A stretch of 64,000 bases of DNA, from the NCBI GenBank assembly GCA_910584405.1, contig CAJUAL010000005.1:62001-126000 (forward strand), written 5' to 3'. Position 1 is the first letter of the stretch; each line of letters opens with the position of its first letter. The translations under genes and the position numbers were made by a program. Under the pieces are notes generated by a model that saw only the letters and a program-made list of their open reading frames with translations, had not been told where the DNA came from and made no database searches. Of the stretch, positions 32,441 through 42,900 are shown in pieces. This DNA is from an uncultured Vampirovibrio sp. GTDB taxonomy: Bacteria; Cyanobacteriota; Vampirovibrionia; Gastranaerophilales; Gastranaerophilaceae.

Positions 32441-33847
32441 ATGAGTTTACAGTTGGCTGAACAATTTGAGGCAAACGAACAATACGAACAAGCGTATGAA
32501 GAATATAAAAAAGAATATGAGAAAAATCCTGATGACTTAGGACTTTTAGAAAGAATGGGGCACTTGTCAATGATTCTTGAAAGACCGGAGGAAGCTTCAG
32601 GGTATTACTATGAAATTCTTAAACGCGATGTTACTAATCCTCTTGCTTATGAGCAATTGATGACTATTTATGAAAACACAGATAAGTACAAATATTATAT
32701 TTATCGCGGAAACAAAAATTCTATTGAGGGTAAGTTAGAATATGCAATAAGCGACTTCAAAAAAGCTTTATCTCATGCTCAGGATGATGAAGCTCAAGTT
32801 GTAATGACTCGTTTAACTCTTGCTAATCTTTATCGTCAAACAGGTAATACTTTAAAAGCAATTGATGAATATAATTTGATTCTTGATTATGATAACTTGC
32901 ATGAAGAAATCTTTTTACAGTTAGCCGATATATATATGCAGGATGAAGCTTATTCAAGTGCTATAGATGCTCTTATGAGAGGTAAGTCAAAAGGTTTTGA
33001 TACCGATAGAATTAATGAAGGTTTGGCTGCAGTTTACCTAAAAAGCGGAGATGCCAAAAATGCGATTCAATATACGAAAGATGAACTTTTGAAGATTCAA
33101 TGTATGCTTGAGTTGGGTGAAGTTGAAGAAGCATATTCTAAGTTAAACGCATTGCCTGAAGAATATAAAAACTCTCCGAAATTTTATACATTACAAGCTC
33201 AATACTGTTATTCTTCAAAAGATTTTGATAAAGCACTTGAGTATATAGATGAGTATAACAAAATTTCTCCAAATTCTCCTCTGACTTATCAAATGAGAGC
33301 TCTTGTTTATGAAGAAAAAGGTGATGAATATAATGCGCATGTTAACTGGGGTCGTTATAACATGCTTAGAAAAAATACTGACATTGCAATTAATGAATTT
33401 TTAAATGCAGTTCAATTAAAATCAGATGATGTTAATGTTTTATTTACGCTTGCTGATTTGTTAACAGAACAAGGTGATACAAACCACGCCGCAGAATATT
33501 ATGACCGAATTGCTCAAATTGATCCAAAGAATAAAGAAGCGTTACGTAAACTTGCTTTATTTAGAGAAAGTATAGGTGATTACAGAGCTGAAGTTGATTA
33601 TTTGGAAAAGCTGTATAAAGCTGATAAAAATGATTTAAACGCCTTAAAAACTCTTGCAAAAGGCTATGAAAAAATCAAAGATAAAGATAGTGCAATTGCA
33701 GCATATGAAAAATTCCTAGAACTGGTAAAAGACCCGACTGAATATAAAGTTGTAAAAGAAAAGCTTGATAAGCTTGAATCAACTCAAATGGAAGAATCTG
33801 TCGGACTACTTGATAAAATTATGGGATTTTTCAAGAAAGATATCTAA
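32441..33847 (+). CDS. tetratricopeptide repeat protein
   Basis: A 468-aa protein composed of tandem TPR units along its length (EQYEQAYEEYKKEYEKNPDDLGLLERMG, then many A/G-Y/F-A helices such as GKLEYAISDFKKALSHAQDD and DKDSAIAAYEKFLELVKDP). Start ATG 32441 follows AAAGGAG; the frame is open upstream without a binding site. No signal peptide or membrane segment, so it is probably a cytosolic scaffold for protein complexes. Partner unknown. TPR proteins are common in this kind of organism. Confidence 0.8.
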   Translation: MSLQLAEQFEANEQYEQAYEEYKKEYEKNPDDLGLLERMGHLSMILERPEEASGYYYEILKRDVTNPLAYEQLMTIYENTDKYKYYIYRGNKNSIEGKLEYAISDFKKALSHAQDDEAQVVMTRLTLANLYRQTGNTLKAIDEYNLILDYDNLHEEIFLQLADIYMQDEAYSSAIDALMRGKSKGFDTDRINEGLAAVYLKSGDAKNAIQYTKDELLKIQCMLELGEVEEAYSKLNALPEEYKNSPKFYTLQAQYCYSSKDFDKALEYIDEYNKISPNSPLTYQMRALVYEEKGDEYNAHVNWGRYNMLRKNTDIAINEFLNAVQLKSDDVNVLFTLADLLTEQGDTNHAAEYYDRIAQIDPKNKEALRKLALFRESIGDYRAEVDYLEKLYKADKNDLNALKTLAKGYEKIKDKDSAIAAYEKFLELVKDPTEYKVVKEKLDKLESTQMEESVGLLDKIMGFFKKDI

Positions 33848-33871
33848 CATTAACTTTTATCACATTTTTGC

Positions 33872-33902
33872 AAAAAAGAAGTCATTACAGGCTTCTTTTT
33901 TT
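33872..33902 (+). terminator. terminator of the TPR gene
   Basis: AAAAAAGAAG, 10-nt loop, CTTCTTTTTTT. Confidence 0.7.
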
Positions 33903-33935
33903 GTATAATTGTATAGTGAACATTAAAGGGGCGCT

Positions 33936-35219
33936 ATGAGTAGATTTATTGGAATTTTTGGGATAATTTTTATATTCGCGTTAGCATATTTTATGTCTAA
34001 CAACAGAAAAGCTATTAATTATAAAACAATAGGTACAGGCTTTTTGTTACAGGTATTGTTAGCTATTTTTATTTTCAAGATTCCTTTAGGTCAGAAAATG
34101 TTTTTACTTATCGGTAAGTTTATTCAAAAACTTCTTGAATTTGCTAAAGAAGGCGGTTCTTTTGTATTTGGCGGGTTAATGAGTGAAAAATTTACCGAAA
34201 TATTTACATCAGGCGGGCATATATTTGCGCTTCAATTGATTTGTTCGACTGTATTTATGATGATTTTGGTTAATATCCTTTATCATTACGGTATAATGCA
34301 AAGGGTTGTATCAGTTTTAGGCAGATGTATAAATAAAATCATGGATGTAAGCGGTGCAGAAGCCTTGTCTAACGTAGCAAGTGCTTTTGTAGGACAGATT
34401 GTTGCCCAAATTATGATTAAGCCGTATTTGGCGAATTTAACCCGTTCTGAATTATTAGCATCTATGTCAGGCAGTCTGGCATGTATTTCTGGTGCTATAA
34501 TGCCGATTTATATCGGAATGGGAGTTCCTGCAGTGTATTTGTTGGCGTCTTCTGTTATGGCTGCTCCGGGAGCGCTTGTTATTTCAAAAATTATTTATCC
34601 TGAAACGGGTGAACCTGAAACCGGTAAAGATTTTAAATTATCTGTAAGTAAACGTAACAGACAACATGTTAACGTATTTGATGCAATTTCATCAGGTGCT
34701 TCTGAAGGTATGAAAGTTGCAATAAATGTTGTGGCTATGATATTGGCTTTAGTCGCTTTGGTCGCAATGATTGACTGGTTCTTGGGCGGATTCGGATCTT
34801 TGATTGTTAAATATCTTCATTTTAATCTGACGTCAATCGGAATGGATTTAACTCAACTTTCTTTAACAATGATTTTAGGTAAAATTTTTGCTTTATTTGC
34901 AATTTTAATGGGTGTTCCTGTTGCAGAAGCGACAACGGTCGGCGGGCTTATGGGAACTAAACTTGTTTTAAATGAAATGGTTGCTTATGTAGGATTAACT
35001 AATCCTGAATTGACTCTTTCTCCGAAATCATTTTTAATTGCAAGTTTTGCTCTTTGCAGTTTTGGTAATTTCGGCTCTATTGCTATTTTGCTTGGCGGTA
35101 TTGGCGAGCTTGCTCCAAATCAAAGAAAGAACCTTGCAAGACTTGGCGTAAGAGCTTTAATCTGCGGTACCTTAACTTGCTATATGTCAGCTTGTATTGT
35201 CGGAATCTTATTTAATTAA
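33936..35219 (+). CDS. concentrative nucleoside transporter (NupC/CNT family)
   Basis: A 427-aa multi-pass protein of the CNT (NupC) family. Gate and N terminus domains are visible, with SNVASAFVGQ near residue 146, ASMSGSLACISGAIMPIYIGMG near 180 and GVPVAEATTVGGLMGTKLVLNE near 333. The end is FGNFGSIAILLGGIGELAP. CNT carriers import nucleosides with H+ or Na+. The residues for cation preference are not determined here. It lies between the TPR and ribF genes and has a TATAAT at 33904. Confidence 0.9.
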   Translation: MSRFIGIFGIIFIFALAYFMSNNRKAINYKTIGTGFLLQVLLAIFIFKIPLGQKMFLLIGKFIQKLLEFAKEGGSFVFGGLMSEKFTEIFTSGGHIFALQLICSTVFMMILVNILYHYGIMQRVVSVLGRCINKIMDVSGAEALSNVASAFVGQIVAQIMIKPYLANLTRSELLASMSGSLACISGAIMPIYIGMGVPAVYLLASSVMAAPGALVISKIIYPETGEPETGKDFKLSVSKRNRQHVNVFDAISSGASEGMKVAINVVAMILALVALVAMIDWFLGGFGSLIVKYLHFNLTSIGMDLTQLSLTMILGKIFALFAILMGVPVAEATTVGGLMGTKLVLNEMVAYVGLTNPELTLSPKSFLIASFALCSFGNFGSIAILLGGIGELAPNQRKNLARLGVRALICGTLTCYMSACIVGILFN

Positions 35220-35233
35220 AAATTTTAACATTT

Positions 35234-35261
35234 TTTACAAGATTATTTTTTGAGATATAAT
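35234..35261 (+). promoter_or_regulatory. promoter of leaderless ribF
   Basis: TTTACA (35234-35239), 16-nt spacer, TATAAT (35256-35261), then 6 nt to ATG 35268. No ribosome binding site, so transcription most likely begins at the start codon. No FMN riboswitch is present. Confidence 0.65.
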
Positions 35262-35267
35262 TTTATT

Positions 35268-36167
35268 ATGGAGATAGTCAGAGAATTACGCGAAATTCCG
35301 AATTTAGCATTAGCCTTAGGCTTTTTTGACGGTGTTCACTTGGGACATCAGGCTGTCATTGGAAGTGCTGTTAAAGCCTCTCAATATACAGGTTGCGGCT
35401 CTGCTGTTGTGACGTTTAAAGAACATCCTTACTGCTATTTTAAGAGAGAATCTCCTAAATATATCCTGACCCATGAAGATAAATATAAGTATTTGGAAAA
35501 ACTTGGTATTGATTATGTAATCGAGCTTGATTTTGCTGAAATTTGTCATATGACTCCTATTGAATATTTGCAAAATGTGTTGGTAAAATATTTTTCACCA
35601 AAAGCTATTTCAACGGGTTTTAATCATCGTTTCGGTGTTGATAAATCAGGTAATGTATTGTTTTTGTCTGAATGCCAGGATAGGTTTCATTATTACTATA
35701 TAGCAACGCCTCCGGAATCAATTTTTGGCGATATTATAAGTAGTACTGCTATTAGAAGATATATTAAAAACGGTGTAGTTGATATGGCTGCTTCTATGCT
35801 TGGCAGAAAGTTCTCGGTATCAGGTACCGTAAAAAAGGGAAGACAGCTTGGCAGAACTATCGGTTATCCGACAGCTAATATTATTTATCCTTCTGATATT
35901 GTTGAGCCGCCTTACGGTGTATATGATGTTGAAGTTGATTTAGAGGACGGAACTTCATATCGCGGGCTTGCTAATTTTGGTTTGGCTCCAACCGTTACAA
36001 ATGCTGGGGTTGCAAATTTAGAAACTTATTTGTTAAATTTTGACGGCGATTTATACGATAAGACCATAAAAGTTAATTTTAACAGAATGATTAGACCTGA
36101 GATTAAGTTTAACAACTTTGATGAATTAAAAACTCAGATAGATTTTGATATTCAATCAATGTATTAA
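35268..36167 (+). CDS. ribF: bifunctional riboflavin kinase/FAD synthetase
   Basis: A 299-aa RibF. The N-terminal FAD synthetase domain has GFFDGVHLGHQAVI and the TGFNHRFGVDKSG loop; the C-terminal riboflavin kinase domain has GRQLGRTIGYPTANI and GLANFGLAPTV. It makes FMN and FAD from riboflavin. ATG 35268 is chosen over an upstream in-frame ATG because it lies exactly 6 nt after TATAAT and is a natural start (MEIVRELREIPN). Confidence 0.95.
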   Translation: MEIVRELREIPNLALALGFFDGVHLGHQAVIGSAVKASQYTGCGSAVVTFKEHPYCYFKRESPKYILTHEDKYKYLEKLGIDYVIELDFAEICHMTPIEYLQNVLVKYFSPKAISTGFNHRFGVDKSGNVLFLSECQDRFHYYYIATPPESIFGDIISSTAIRRYIKNGVVDMAASMLGRKFSVSGTVKKGRQLGRTIGYPTANIIYPSDIVEPPYGVYDVEVDLEDGTSYRGLANFGLAPTVTNAGVANLETYLLNFDGDLYDKTIKVNFNRMIRPEIKFNNFDELKTQIDFDIQSMY

Positions 36168-36202
36168 AAAAAGAGTGAAAGTTAAAACCTTCACTCTTTT
36201 TT
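36166..36202. terminator. bidirectional terminator
   Basis: A7-GAGTGAA...TTCACTC-T6 between convergent ribF and fabI. Confidence 0.85.
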
Positions 36203-36220
36203 ATATTTGTTTAATTGATA

Positions 36221-37030
36221 TTAAAGTTCAACATTTTCAGCTAAAATATCCATTTCTTCAGCTGATCCGTAAGCTGAACGGCATCCGCAGTCAACATAGA
36301 TAACTTCACCTGTTGTACCTGTAGAAAGGTCAGAAGCTAAGTATAAACCTGCTTTACCAACTTCTTCCAATGCAACGTTTCTGTGAAGCGGAGATCTTGC
36401 AACTGCTGCTTTAAGCATTTTAGAAAATCCGCTGATACCCATAGAAGCAAGTGTTTTAACAGGTCCTGCAGAAATACAGTTTACACGAACACCTTTTCTT
36501 CCTAAATCTACTGCTAAGAATCTCATTGCTGATTCTAAAGCTGCTTTAGCAACGCCCATTACATTGTAGCTTGGTACAGAAAGGATTGAACCAAGATATG
36601 TTAAAGCAAATATTGAACCGCCTTCGTTCATTAAAGGTTCTGCATGACGGCAGATAGTAACTAAAGAGTAAGCACTTACTCCTAATGCTGTATCCCAACC
36701 GTCTTTTGAAGTTTCAATAAATCTGCCCATTAAGTCTTCTTTTTTAGCAAAAGCAACTGCGTGAACTACGAAATCAAGTTTTCCGTAAACTTTTTCACAT
36801 TCTTCAAAAACTGCTTTTACTTCTTCTTCTTTTGTAACGTCACAGCTCATGATAACTTTTGCATCCATACCTTCAGCAATCGGACGAACTCTTTTTTCCA
36901 TTGCTTCACCTGCATATGTAAAAGCTATATCTGCACCTGCATCGTGTAATTGTTTTGCAATTCCGTAAGCAATCCCGTGAGTGTTAGATACTCCAAAGAT
37001 TACCCCTTTTTTACCTTTCATTAAGTCCAT
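36221..37030 (-). CDS. fabI: enoyl-ACP reductase (NADH)
   Basis: A 269-aa FabI of the short-chain dehydrogenase fold. The nucleotide loop GVSNTHGIAYGIAK lies near residue 14, and the catalytic Tyr-x6-Lys reads YNVMGVAK near residue 157. A downstream LGRKGVRVNCISAGPVKTLAS is typical of the FabI family. It reduces trans-2-enoyl-ACP in the last step of fatty-acid elongation. The start has GGGAG upstream. It is the only fatty-acid synthesis gene in the window. Confidence 0.95.
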   Translation of the reverse strand: MDLMKGKKGVIFGVSNTHGIAYGIAKQLHDAGADIAFTYAGEAMEKRVRPIAEGMDAKVIMSCDVTKEEEVKAVFEECEKVYGKLDFVVHAVAFAKKEDLMGRFIETSKDGWDTALGVSAYSLVTICRHAEPLMNEGGSIFALTYLGSILSVPSYNVMGVAKAALESAMRFLAVDLGRKGVRVNCISAGPVKTLASMGISGFSKMLKAAVARSPLHRNVALEEVGKAGLYLASDLSTGTTGEVIYVDCGCRSAYGSAEEMDILAENVEL

Positions 37031-37207
37031 AATAATTTCTCCCTAACTTATTTTCATAAAATTACTACTTAATTTTATCAGGAACAAAGAATTAAAGCAA
37101 ATTTGTAACATGTAAACAAATGTAAACAATCCTGAATCTTCTGAAATCGAGCATTTTCAAAAGTTTTTATATATATAAGAGAGTTTTAATTTGGAGAGCT
37201 AAACAAA

Positions 37208-39286
37208 GTGAGCATTAATGGTGTAAACCAAAATCAAGATATTCAGAAGCTTCTAAAGCTAATGAAAAGCAGCCAAGGCAAAAAAGCCGGCGCTGCAAAT
37301 AAATTACCTGCTCATTTAACAATGAACGGTTCAATTTTTAATGCTCCGGGTTTGGGAAATAATGCAAATACAATAAGTTCAGTTAAATCAAATAACACTG
37401 TAAAAACTTTAAATGCTCAAGCAAGAAATCTTGAAGGTACACAAACTGCTGATAATGTTTTAAAAGCAAATACAACAAAATCAGTTTCAAACGTATCAAA
37501 AACCGACGCTTCTTCAAAAACAGAAGGTGCAAAAGGTCAAGAATCAAATGAAAAAGAACAAATTGATATCGGAAACTACGATTTCGATAATTTAACAGCA
37601 GTTTCAGACGGTGAATTAAACGATTTAAAAGATACTTTAACAGAATTAAAAGACGGTGATATTCCACGTTTTCTGGAAGTTGGTATCGATAAAAAGTTAT
37701 CAAAAGTAAAATCAGAGCTTCAAAAACGTGCATCAAACGAAAAAACAACAGGTACAGAAGATGCTGAAAACGAAAAGAAAGCTCAAAATGATCAAGCTAG
37801 TGGAAAAGAATCTGTAGCAGAATCAAATAATGCTAAAGGTGATGCTCAAGCTGCAACTCAGCAAACAGAAGCTGGTACTCAAAAAATGAATCAATCAGAA
37901 TCAGAAATGAAAAGATTAGATTCAAAAATGAAAAAAGATACCAAAAAAATGCAAAAGCAGATGAAGACTGAGCAAAAAGCTATTGATAAAGCTCAGAAAC
38001 AAATGCAAAAAGAAGCTGAAAAAATAGAAAAAGCAGCTGAAGAAAATGAAATGTTAAATTCACAAGTTGAAGAACATCAAGCTCGTCTTTCTGATGAATC
38101 AATATCTCAAGATGAAAGAACCTCTATTGGTGAAAAACTTCAATCAACAAGTGCAAGGATTCAAGCAAATCAAGCTAAAATGGGGAAAAGCAACGTTAAA
38201 ATTGCTAAAACCAGAACAACAACAAATAAAAGAATCAGAACATTAACAAAAACTTCAAAAACTTTCCAAAAAACACAAGTAGCGAACATGAAAAATGTTC
38301 AAGCTAATCAGACTGAATCAAACACTGTAATGAAGGTTGCAGAAAAAGCCGATCAAATTGCAGGTTACACAACAATGGCAGGTCAAGCTACTCAGTATGT
38401 TGGTAAAGGTATGATTGCTTTAGGTAATGCAATGGCAAGTAACCCTTACACAGCAGCTGCAGGTGTAGCATTAGCAAATGCAGGTAACGTTACAGAAAAA
38501 GTTGGTACAGTTGTAGAAACTGTTGGTAATTATGGCAAATGTGCTGCAAATATTACAAAAACAGCAGTTTATGCAGCTCAAGGTAATATTGCTGGTGCTT
38601 TAACTTCAGCTGGTGCAGCTGTTATGTCAGGTGTTTCAGCAGGTAAAGCTACAGCTAATATGGGTAAAACTTTTGCAGGTATTGACCAAAAAACAGCTCA
38701 AGTTGCCAATAAAGCTACTCAAACTTTACAAAATAAAGCTAATGATGTTGCAGCTCAAGCAACTGATAAAATGGCAGAAAAAGGAGCTGAAGCTGCAGGC
38801 GACGCAGGTTCTAAAGCAACCGAAGCAGGCTCTCAAGCCGGTGATACTGCAGCAAAAGGTACTGAAGCCGCAGGTAATGCTGATAAAGCTACTGAAGCTG
38901 CAAAACCAGATAATAAATGGCAAGCAAAAACTGATAAGATGAAGGCTAAAGCTGATGCAATGACAGATAAGGCTAATAATGCAGCCAAAGATGCAGGTCT
39001 TGAATCTAAGATTGATCCCCTTAAAATGAATGAAAATGGAACAGTTAATACTGATAAAGGAACAGAAATTTTAGATACTGCTAAAGATGGTACTACAAAA
39101 GTTAAAGATAAAGGTATTAAGGGCTTCTTTAAAAATATGGATAAAGTTCAAGCAGGTATGGAATTTGGCGGATACCTACAACAGGCAGGTGCAATGTTTG
39201 GTCAAATGAATCAAGGTCAACAAACTCCTGTAAGAAGTGTCGGAGCACACAGAGTTCCTACTATTTCAAGAAGACGTTTCAGATAA
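37208..39286 (+). CDS. large coiled-coil and Ala-rich repeat protein, unknown function
   Basis: A 692-aa protein with GTG start (GGAGAG upstream). The N-terminal 210 residues are polar and low in complexity. Residues about 220-330 are a Lys/Gln/Glu-rich coiled coil. Residues about 385-480 form small-residue hydrophobic helices (GMIALGNAMASNP, then YTAAAGVALANAG) of the kind seen in pore-forming or membrane-inserting proteins. Residues about 490-615 are Ala/Lys/Asp-rich 11-mer-like helices (AQVANKATQTLQNKANDVAAQ) resembling LEA proteins. The end is basic (SRRRFR). No signal peptide. I do not recognise a family. Confidence 0.55.
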   Translation: MSINGVNQNQDIQKLLKLMKSSQGKKAGAANKLPAHLTMNGSIFNAPGLGNNANTISSVKSNNTVKTLNAQARNLEGTQTADNVLKANTTKSVSNVSKTDASSKTEGAKGQESNEKEQIDIGNYDFDNLTAVSDGELNDLKDTLTELKDGDIPRFLEVGIDKKLSKVKSELQKRASNEKTTGTEDAENEKKAQNDQASGKESVAESNNAKGDAQAATQQTEAGTQKMNQSESEMKRLDSKMKKDTKKMQKQMKTEQKAIDKAQKQMQKEAEKIEKAAEENEMLNSQVEEHQARLSDESISQDERTSIGEKLQSTSARIQANQAKMGKSNVKIAKTRTTTNKRIRTLTKTSKTFQKTQVANMKNVQANQTESNTVMKVAEKADQIAGYTTMAGQATQYVGKGMIALGNAMASNPYTAAAGVALANAGNVTEKVGTVVETVGNYGKCAANITKTAVYAAQGNIAGALTSAGAAVMSGVSAGKATANMGKTFAGIDQKTAQVANKATQTLQNKANDVAAQATDKMAEKGAEAAGDAGSKATEAGSQAGDTAAKGTEAAGNADKATEAAKPDNKWQAKTDKMKAKADAMTDKANNAAKDAGLESKIDPLKMNENGTVNTDKGTEILDTAKDGTTKVKDKGIKGFFKNMDKVQAGMEFGGYLQQAGAMFGQMNQGQQTPVRSVGAHRVPTISRRRFR

Positions 39287-39287
39287 G

Positions 39288-39322
39288 AATCCCTTTTCAA
39301 AGCTTAAGAAAAGGGATTTTTT
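39288..39322. terminator. bidirectional terminator
   Basis: AATCCCTTTT, loop, AAAAGGGATT then T-run, between the 692-aa gene and the convergent PilZ gene. Confidence 0.8.
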
Positions 39323-39333
39323 ATTGCCTTTTC

Positions 39334-39807
39334 TTATGTAGAAAGTTTTGTCTTTAATAAATTATTATCTGATTCTAAAAGGATACTAAGGTAAAGCAGT
39401 TTATTTGTCAGGCTTTGTGAATGTTCTATGTATTGGGCGCCTGCTCTTGTTTCTGTCGCATTTACTATCTGAACTTGTGTATGTATGGTTATATCCTTGT
39501 AGTTTATATGCAGAGGAATTATATCGCCTTCTTTTAGCGTGTTATTGTGCTTTAACCCTACACCGCCTCTTGATATATCTATTAACCCTTCTACTCCGTC
39601 TTGAATCTCTGTTAATTTAACAGGTTGAGTTAAGGTTCTTATATTAAATCTTTCGTACTGACGCTGTTCTTCGCGTGTTCTTAGGGTAAGTTCTTCTGAT
39701 GTATTTGTATTACTAACAGCTGTTTCGTTAGCAGTACTTGTACAGATTACACCTGTATTAAAGGTTGTTATTAAGCTTAGAACCATGACAGTTATTATTT
39801 GTTTCAT
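39334..39807 (-). CDS. exported PilZ-domain protein
   Basis: A 157-aa protein with a predicted signal peptide (MKQIITVMVLSLITTFNTGVIC), a polar Thr/Asn/Glu-rich stretch and a PilZ domain. The c-di-GMP signature is intact: RQYER (RxxxR) and DISRGG (DxSxxG). The domain ends in KLLYLSILLE. The same domain, with high similarity (RAGAQY/RAGASF, GDIIPLH/GDVIPVH), ends the two giant proteins upstream at 39902 and 46071, so the three are related. A PilZ domain behind an export signal is unusual because c-di-GMP is cytosolic. The Cys at the end of the leader could be a lipobox-like site, but the -3 position does not fit well. Confidence 0.75.
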   Translation of the reverse strand: MKQIITVMVLSLITTFNTGVICTSTANETAVSNTNTSEELTLRTREEQRQYERFNIRTLTQPVKLTEIQDGVEGLIDISRGGVGLKHNNTLKEGDIIPLHINYKDITIHTQVQIVNATETRAGAQYIEHSQSLTNKLLYLSILLESDNNLLKTKLST

Positions 39808-39847
39808 ATGTTTATTATAACATCCAAAGATAAAATATTTTGCTAAT

Positions 39848-39880
39848 AAAAAGACCTATCTTTTTTAGATAGGTCTTTTT
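39848..39880 (-). terminator. hairpin terminator
   Basis: A-run, AGACCTATC, T6 loop, GATAGGTCT, T-run. It lies between the giant protein gene (end 39902) and the small PilZ gene. Confidence 0.8.
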
Positions 39881-39901
39881 GTTTTATTTATTATAATCTT
39901 A

Positions 39902-42900
39902 TTATCTGAATGAAATTGTATTGTCTTCAAGCAAGATATTTAAGTATAATAATTTGTTTGCTGTTGCTTTATCTAAGTTAATGAATGATGCACCTGCTCT
40001 TGTTTGTGATGCTGTTACAACTTTTACGTCTGCTTTGATGTCAAGGTCTGCGTATGTAAGGTGTACAGGAATTACATCACCGACTTTTAACTTGTTACTG
40101 TGGGTTACGGCGATACCGCCTCTTGATACGTCTAATAATTGATCTATACCGTTATTTGTTTTTTCTAACATTACAGGGTGTTCGTTTGCTGCAATTCCGA
40201 ATCTCATATATTGACGTTTATCAATTGCTTCGACATCGTTATCGTCAACTTTTTTCCAAGTCATTTTACCGTCTTGTCTGTCAGGTATGATATTTGGATC
40301 ATCCGGACCCGGTGGAGGTGTAATCGGGTTATCTCCTCCTCCGCCGTCAACGATTACTAACGGTGTTCCGTCAACTTTGCCATCATCAGGGTCAACAGTT
40401 GTTGTATTTCCGTTGATTGTTTCATCTCCGTCGCCGTTTGGATAGTAGTAGTTACGTTCAGTTTCGCCTCTGCCTGTTCCTGTTACGTCATCAGGTCTTA
40501 CTGCTTTACCAACAGGGATGTTGAATGAATCAGGGTCAACTACGCCTGTGATTTTGTTTGTAGAATCATCTTTTTTCTTAGTGAATCCGTCTTTATTAAA
40601 TCCTGCATAGATTCCGTTTGCGTAAATGTTATCTGCAACGATTTCCATTTTACCGTTATCAATTACAGCATTTTTAATTCTTACGGTTGAGTTTGCCCAA
40701 GCTTCGTGGCCATTATCTACCAATTCTTCTGTTGGTCTGATATTGTGGTTAATATCAAGAGCTTTAACTGTTACGTTGTTAGGAAGAACGTCAGATTTAT
40801 ATTGACCGTCGTTGCGTCCGTCAAATTCATAGCCGTCGTGGCGAGGTCCGAAGTAGTCTGCAGGAGTTACAGAGTTGTCTTGAATATGACCTAAGTTTTC
40901 AATTTCAAGGTTTTTACCTCTTGTGATTACTGTCATATCGCCTTCAGCTGTAATATTATCAATTTTTGTATTGCCTGCAAACTCAACATACATATCACCT
41001 TCTCTGGCAATCATTGTTGATACTGAGTTTTGTGTAACTTCTTTATCTCTGCCGTATGCATTAAAGCTGTTTTCTTTTAAGTAAATGCTGTTGTTAGCTA
41101 ACGCGTCCATTTTATGATTTGCAGCATCTGTTTGGATGAAGGTAATCATGTTATCTTTAGTACCGATGTTATTGTCTGCGATAAGTGATATACCCCAGCC
41201 TTCAACATTTGTTCCGCCGTCTTTATTAGCGTTAACCATACTGTATTTATGTTTTCCTTGCGCAGTATTTGAGTTGCCGAAATCGTCATCAACTGTTAAA
41301 ATTACTCTTCCGTCAGCTTTGATTGTATCAATATTCATATTTGAATCAATTGCTGCGTAGTTAATAACAAGGTCGTTACCGGTTTTTGCGGCATCTTTTG
41401 TTTCGGCTTTAACATTACCTGCGACTTTAGCATTGATTGATTTAGTAAAATCACGTGCTCCTTGAGCTTTTGGTCCGATGCCTGTGCTGTTTGTTAATCC
41501 TGTTTGTCTTACAGGTTCACCGATTGTACCGTTTGTAACATCCATTGTTAAGTTGCCGCCTGCGTTAATAAGAGTTCTTTCTACTCCGTTATTCAGGATG
41601 CTTCCGTCATTAATAGTTAAGTTAATATTCTTACCTGCTGTCAGGTTGTTTGCAGTATTGTTATGTCCAAGTGTCAGATTACCGTTTGTGCTGTTAATTG
41701 TTAAGTTGTTATTAGCATTAATAATACCTTCAACATTTACAGCGCCTTCTGTTCTGCTGGTTTCTGATACTTTAGCAATTGTGTTAGAAACATTGATATT
41801 ATTATCTCCGTTAACTTGTCCTGTTGAAGCGATTCTGATACCTTTGCTTCCTGTATTTGTCATTGTAATATCACCGACAGAATGTACTGTGCCGCTAACA
41901 CGAATAGCATCAGTGCCTTCGTTTGTTATTTCTAATAATCTGCCGTTTTCAACTTCGCCTTCGATATTTAAGCCTTTAGCTCCGTTGTTTGAAATAAGTG
42001 TATCGTTATCTTCGTTATGAACTTTTGAGCCTCTGTAAATATAAAGACCACCGTTTTGATTAGTGTTAAGAAGTGAAAGTTTACCTCTTCTGTTAGTAAT
42101 TGTGCCTCTGTTATTTACTTTTAAGTCGCCGTTAGTATTTTTAACTGTTGTAACACCAGTTCCGTCGATAGCACCGTTTACAGTCAATCCGTTAGCACCG
42201 TGGTTAGTTACATTTGTAGTTCCAACTCCTGAAACTATTCCGTTGACAGCTAAACCGCCGTTATTGTTAGTAATGTTTGTTGTTCCGTTACCGTTAACTC
42301 TGCCTGTTGTACCAACAGTAAGTCCGCTGCCGTTATTTGTAATATTAGTTACGGTTTTACCGTTTACAGTTCCATCAATTGTGAAGGCTTCTGTACTATC
42401 ATTTGTCATATCAAGGTTTGCATTAGCAGTTACGTTTGCTCCTGATTTAACATTAAACTCACCTCTGTTGTTAAGCATTGTAAGTTTACCGTTATTGTTT
42501 GTAACTCTTCCGGTAACATCAAAGCCTGTGCCGTTATTAGTCATCGTAGTAACGCCATTATTAGTGAAGTTGCCGCCAACCGTAAGTTTCCCTGATTTAT
42601 CAGAGTTAAGAACTTCAGTAGTTCCTGTATTTTCAACAGTACCGCCAAATGTCATATTGCCTGTACCGTTATTTGTGAATTTAGCAGTGTCTTGAGTATT
42701 TTTAACAGTACCATTGATATTGAAATCTTGACCGTTATTAATGTAATTACCGTTGCCGTTATTTGTAAGGTTTGCACTGATAGTGAAATTGTCACCGGTA
42801 GCTGCGTTAGTATAGTTACCTAAGCCTGTATTAGTAACAGTTCCGCCAAGGTTTAAGTTGCCTTTATTGTTAGTAATATCAGCTTGACCAACGTTAACAA

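Noticed and set aside
35200..35268. FMN riboswitch before ribF, or preQ1 riboswitch before queF
   Set aside because: The gaps before these genes are too short and show only promoter elements.
38613..38942. Leu/Gln/Lys-rich plus-strand frame inside the 692-aa gene
   Set aside because: Alternate frame of Ala/Lys repeats; no binding site.
41478..42695. Plus-strand open frames of 180 and 210 codons opposite the giant adhesin
   Set aside because: Shadow of the Asn/Gly/Thr repeats; Pro, Leu and Val-rich low complexity with no start signal.
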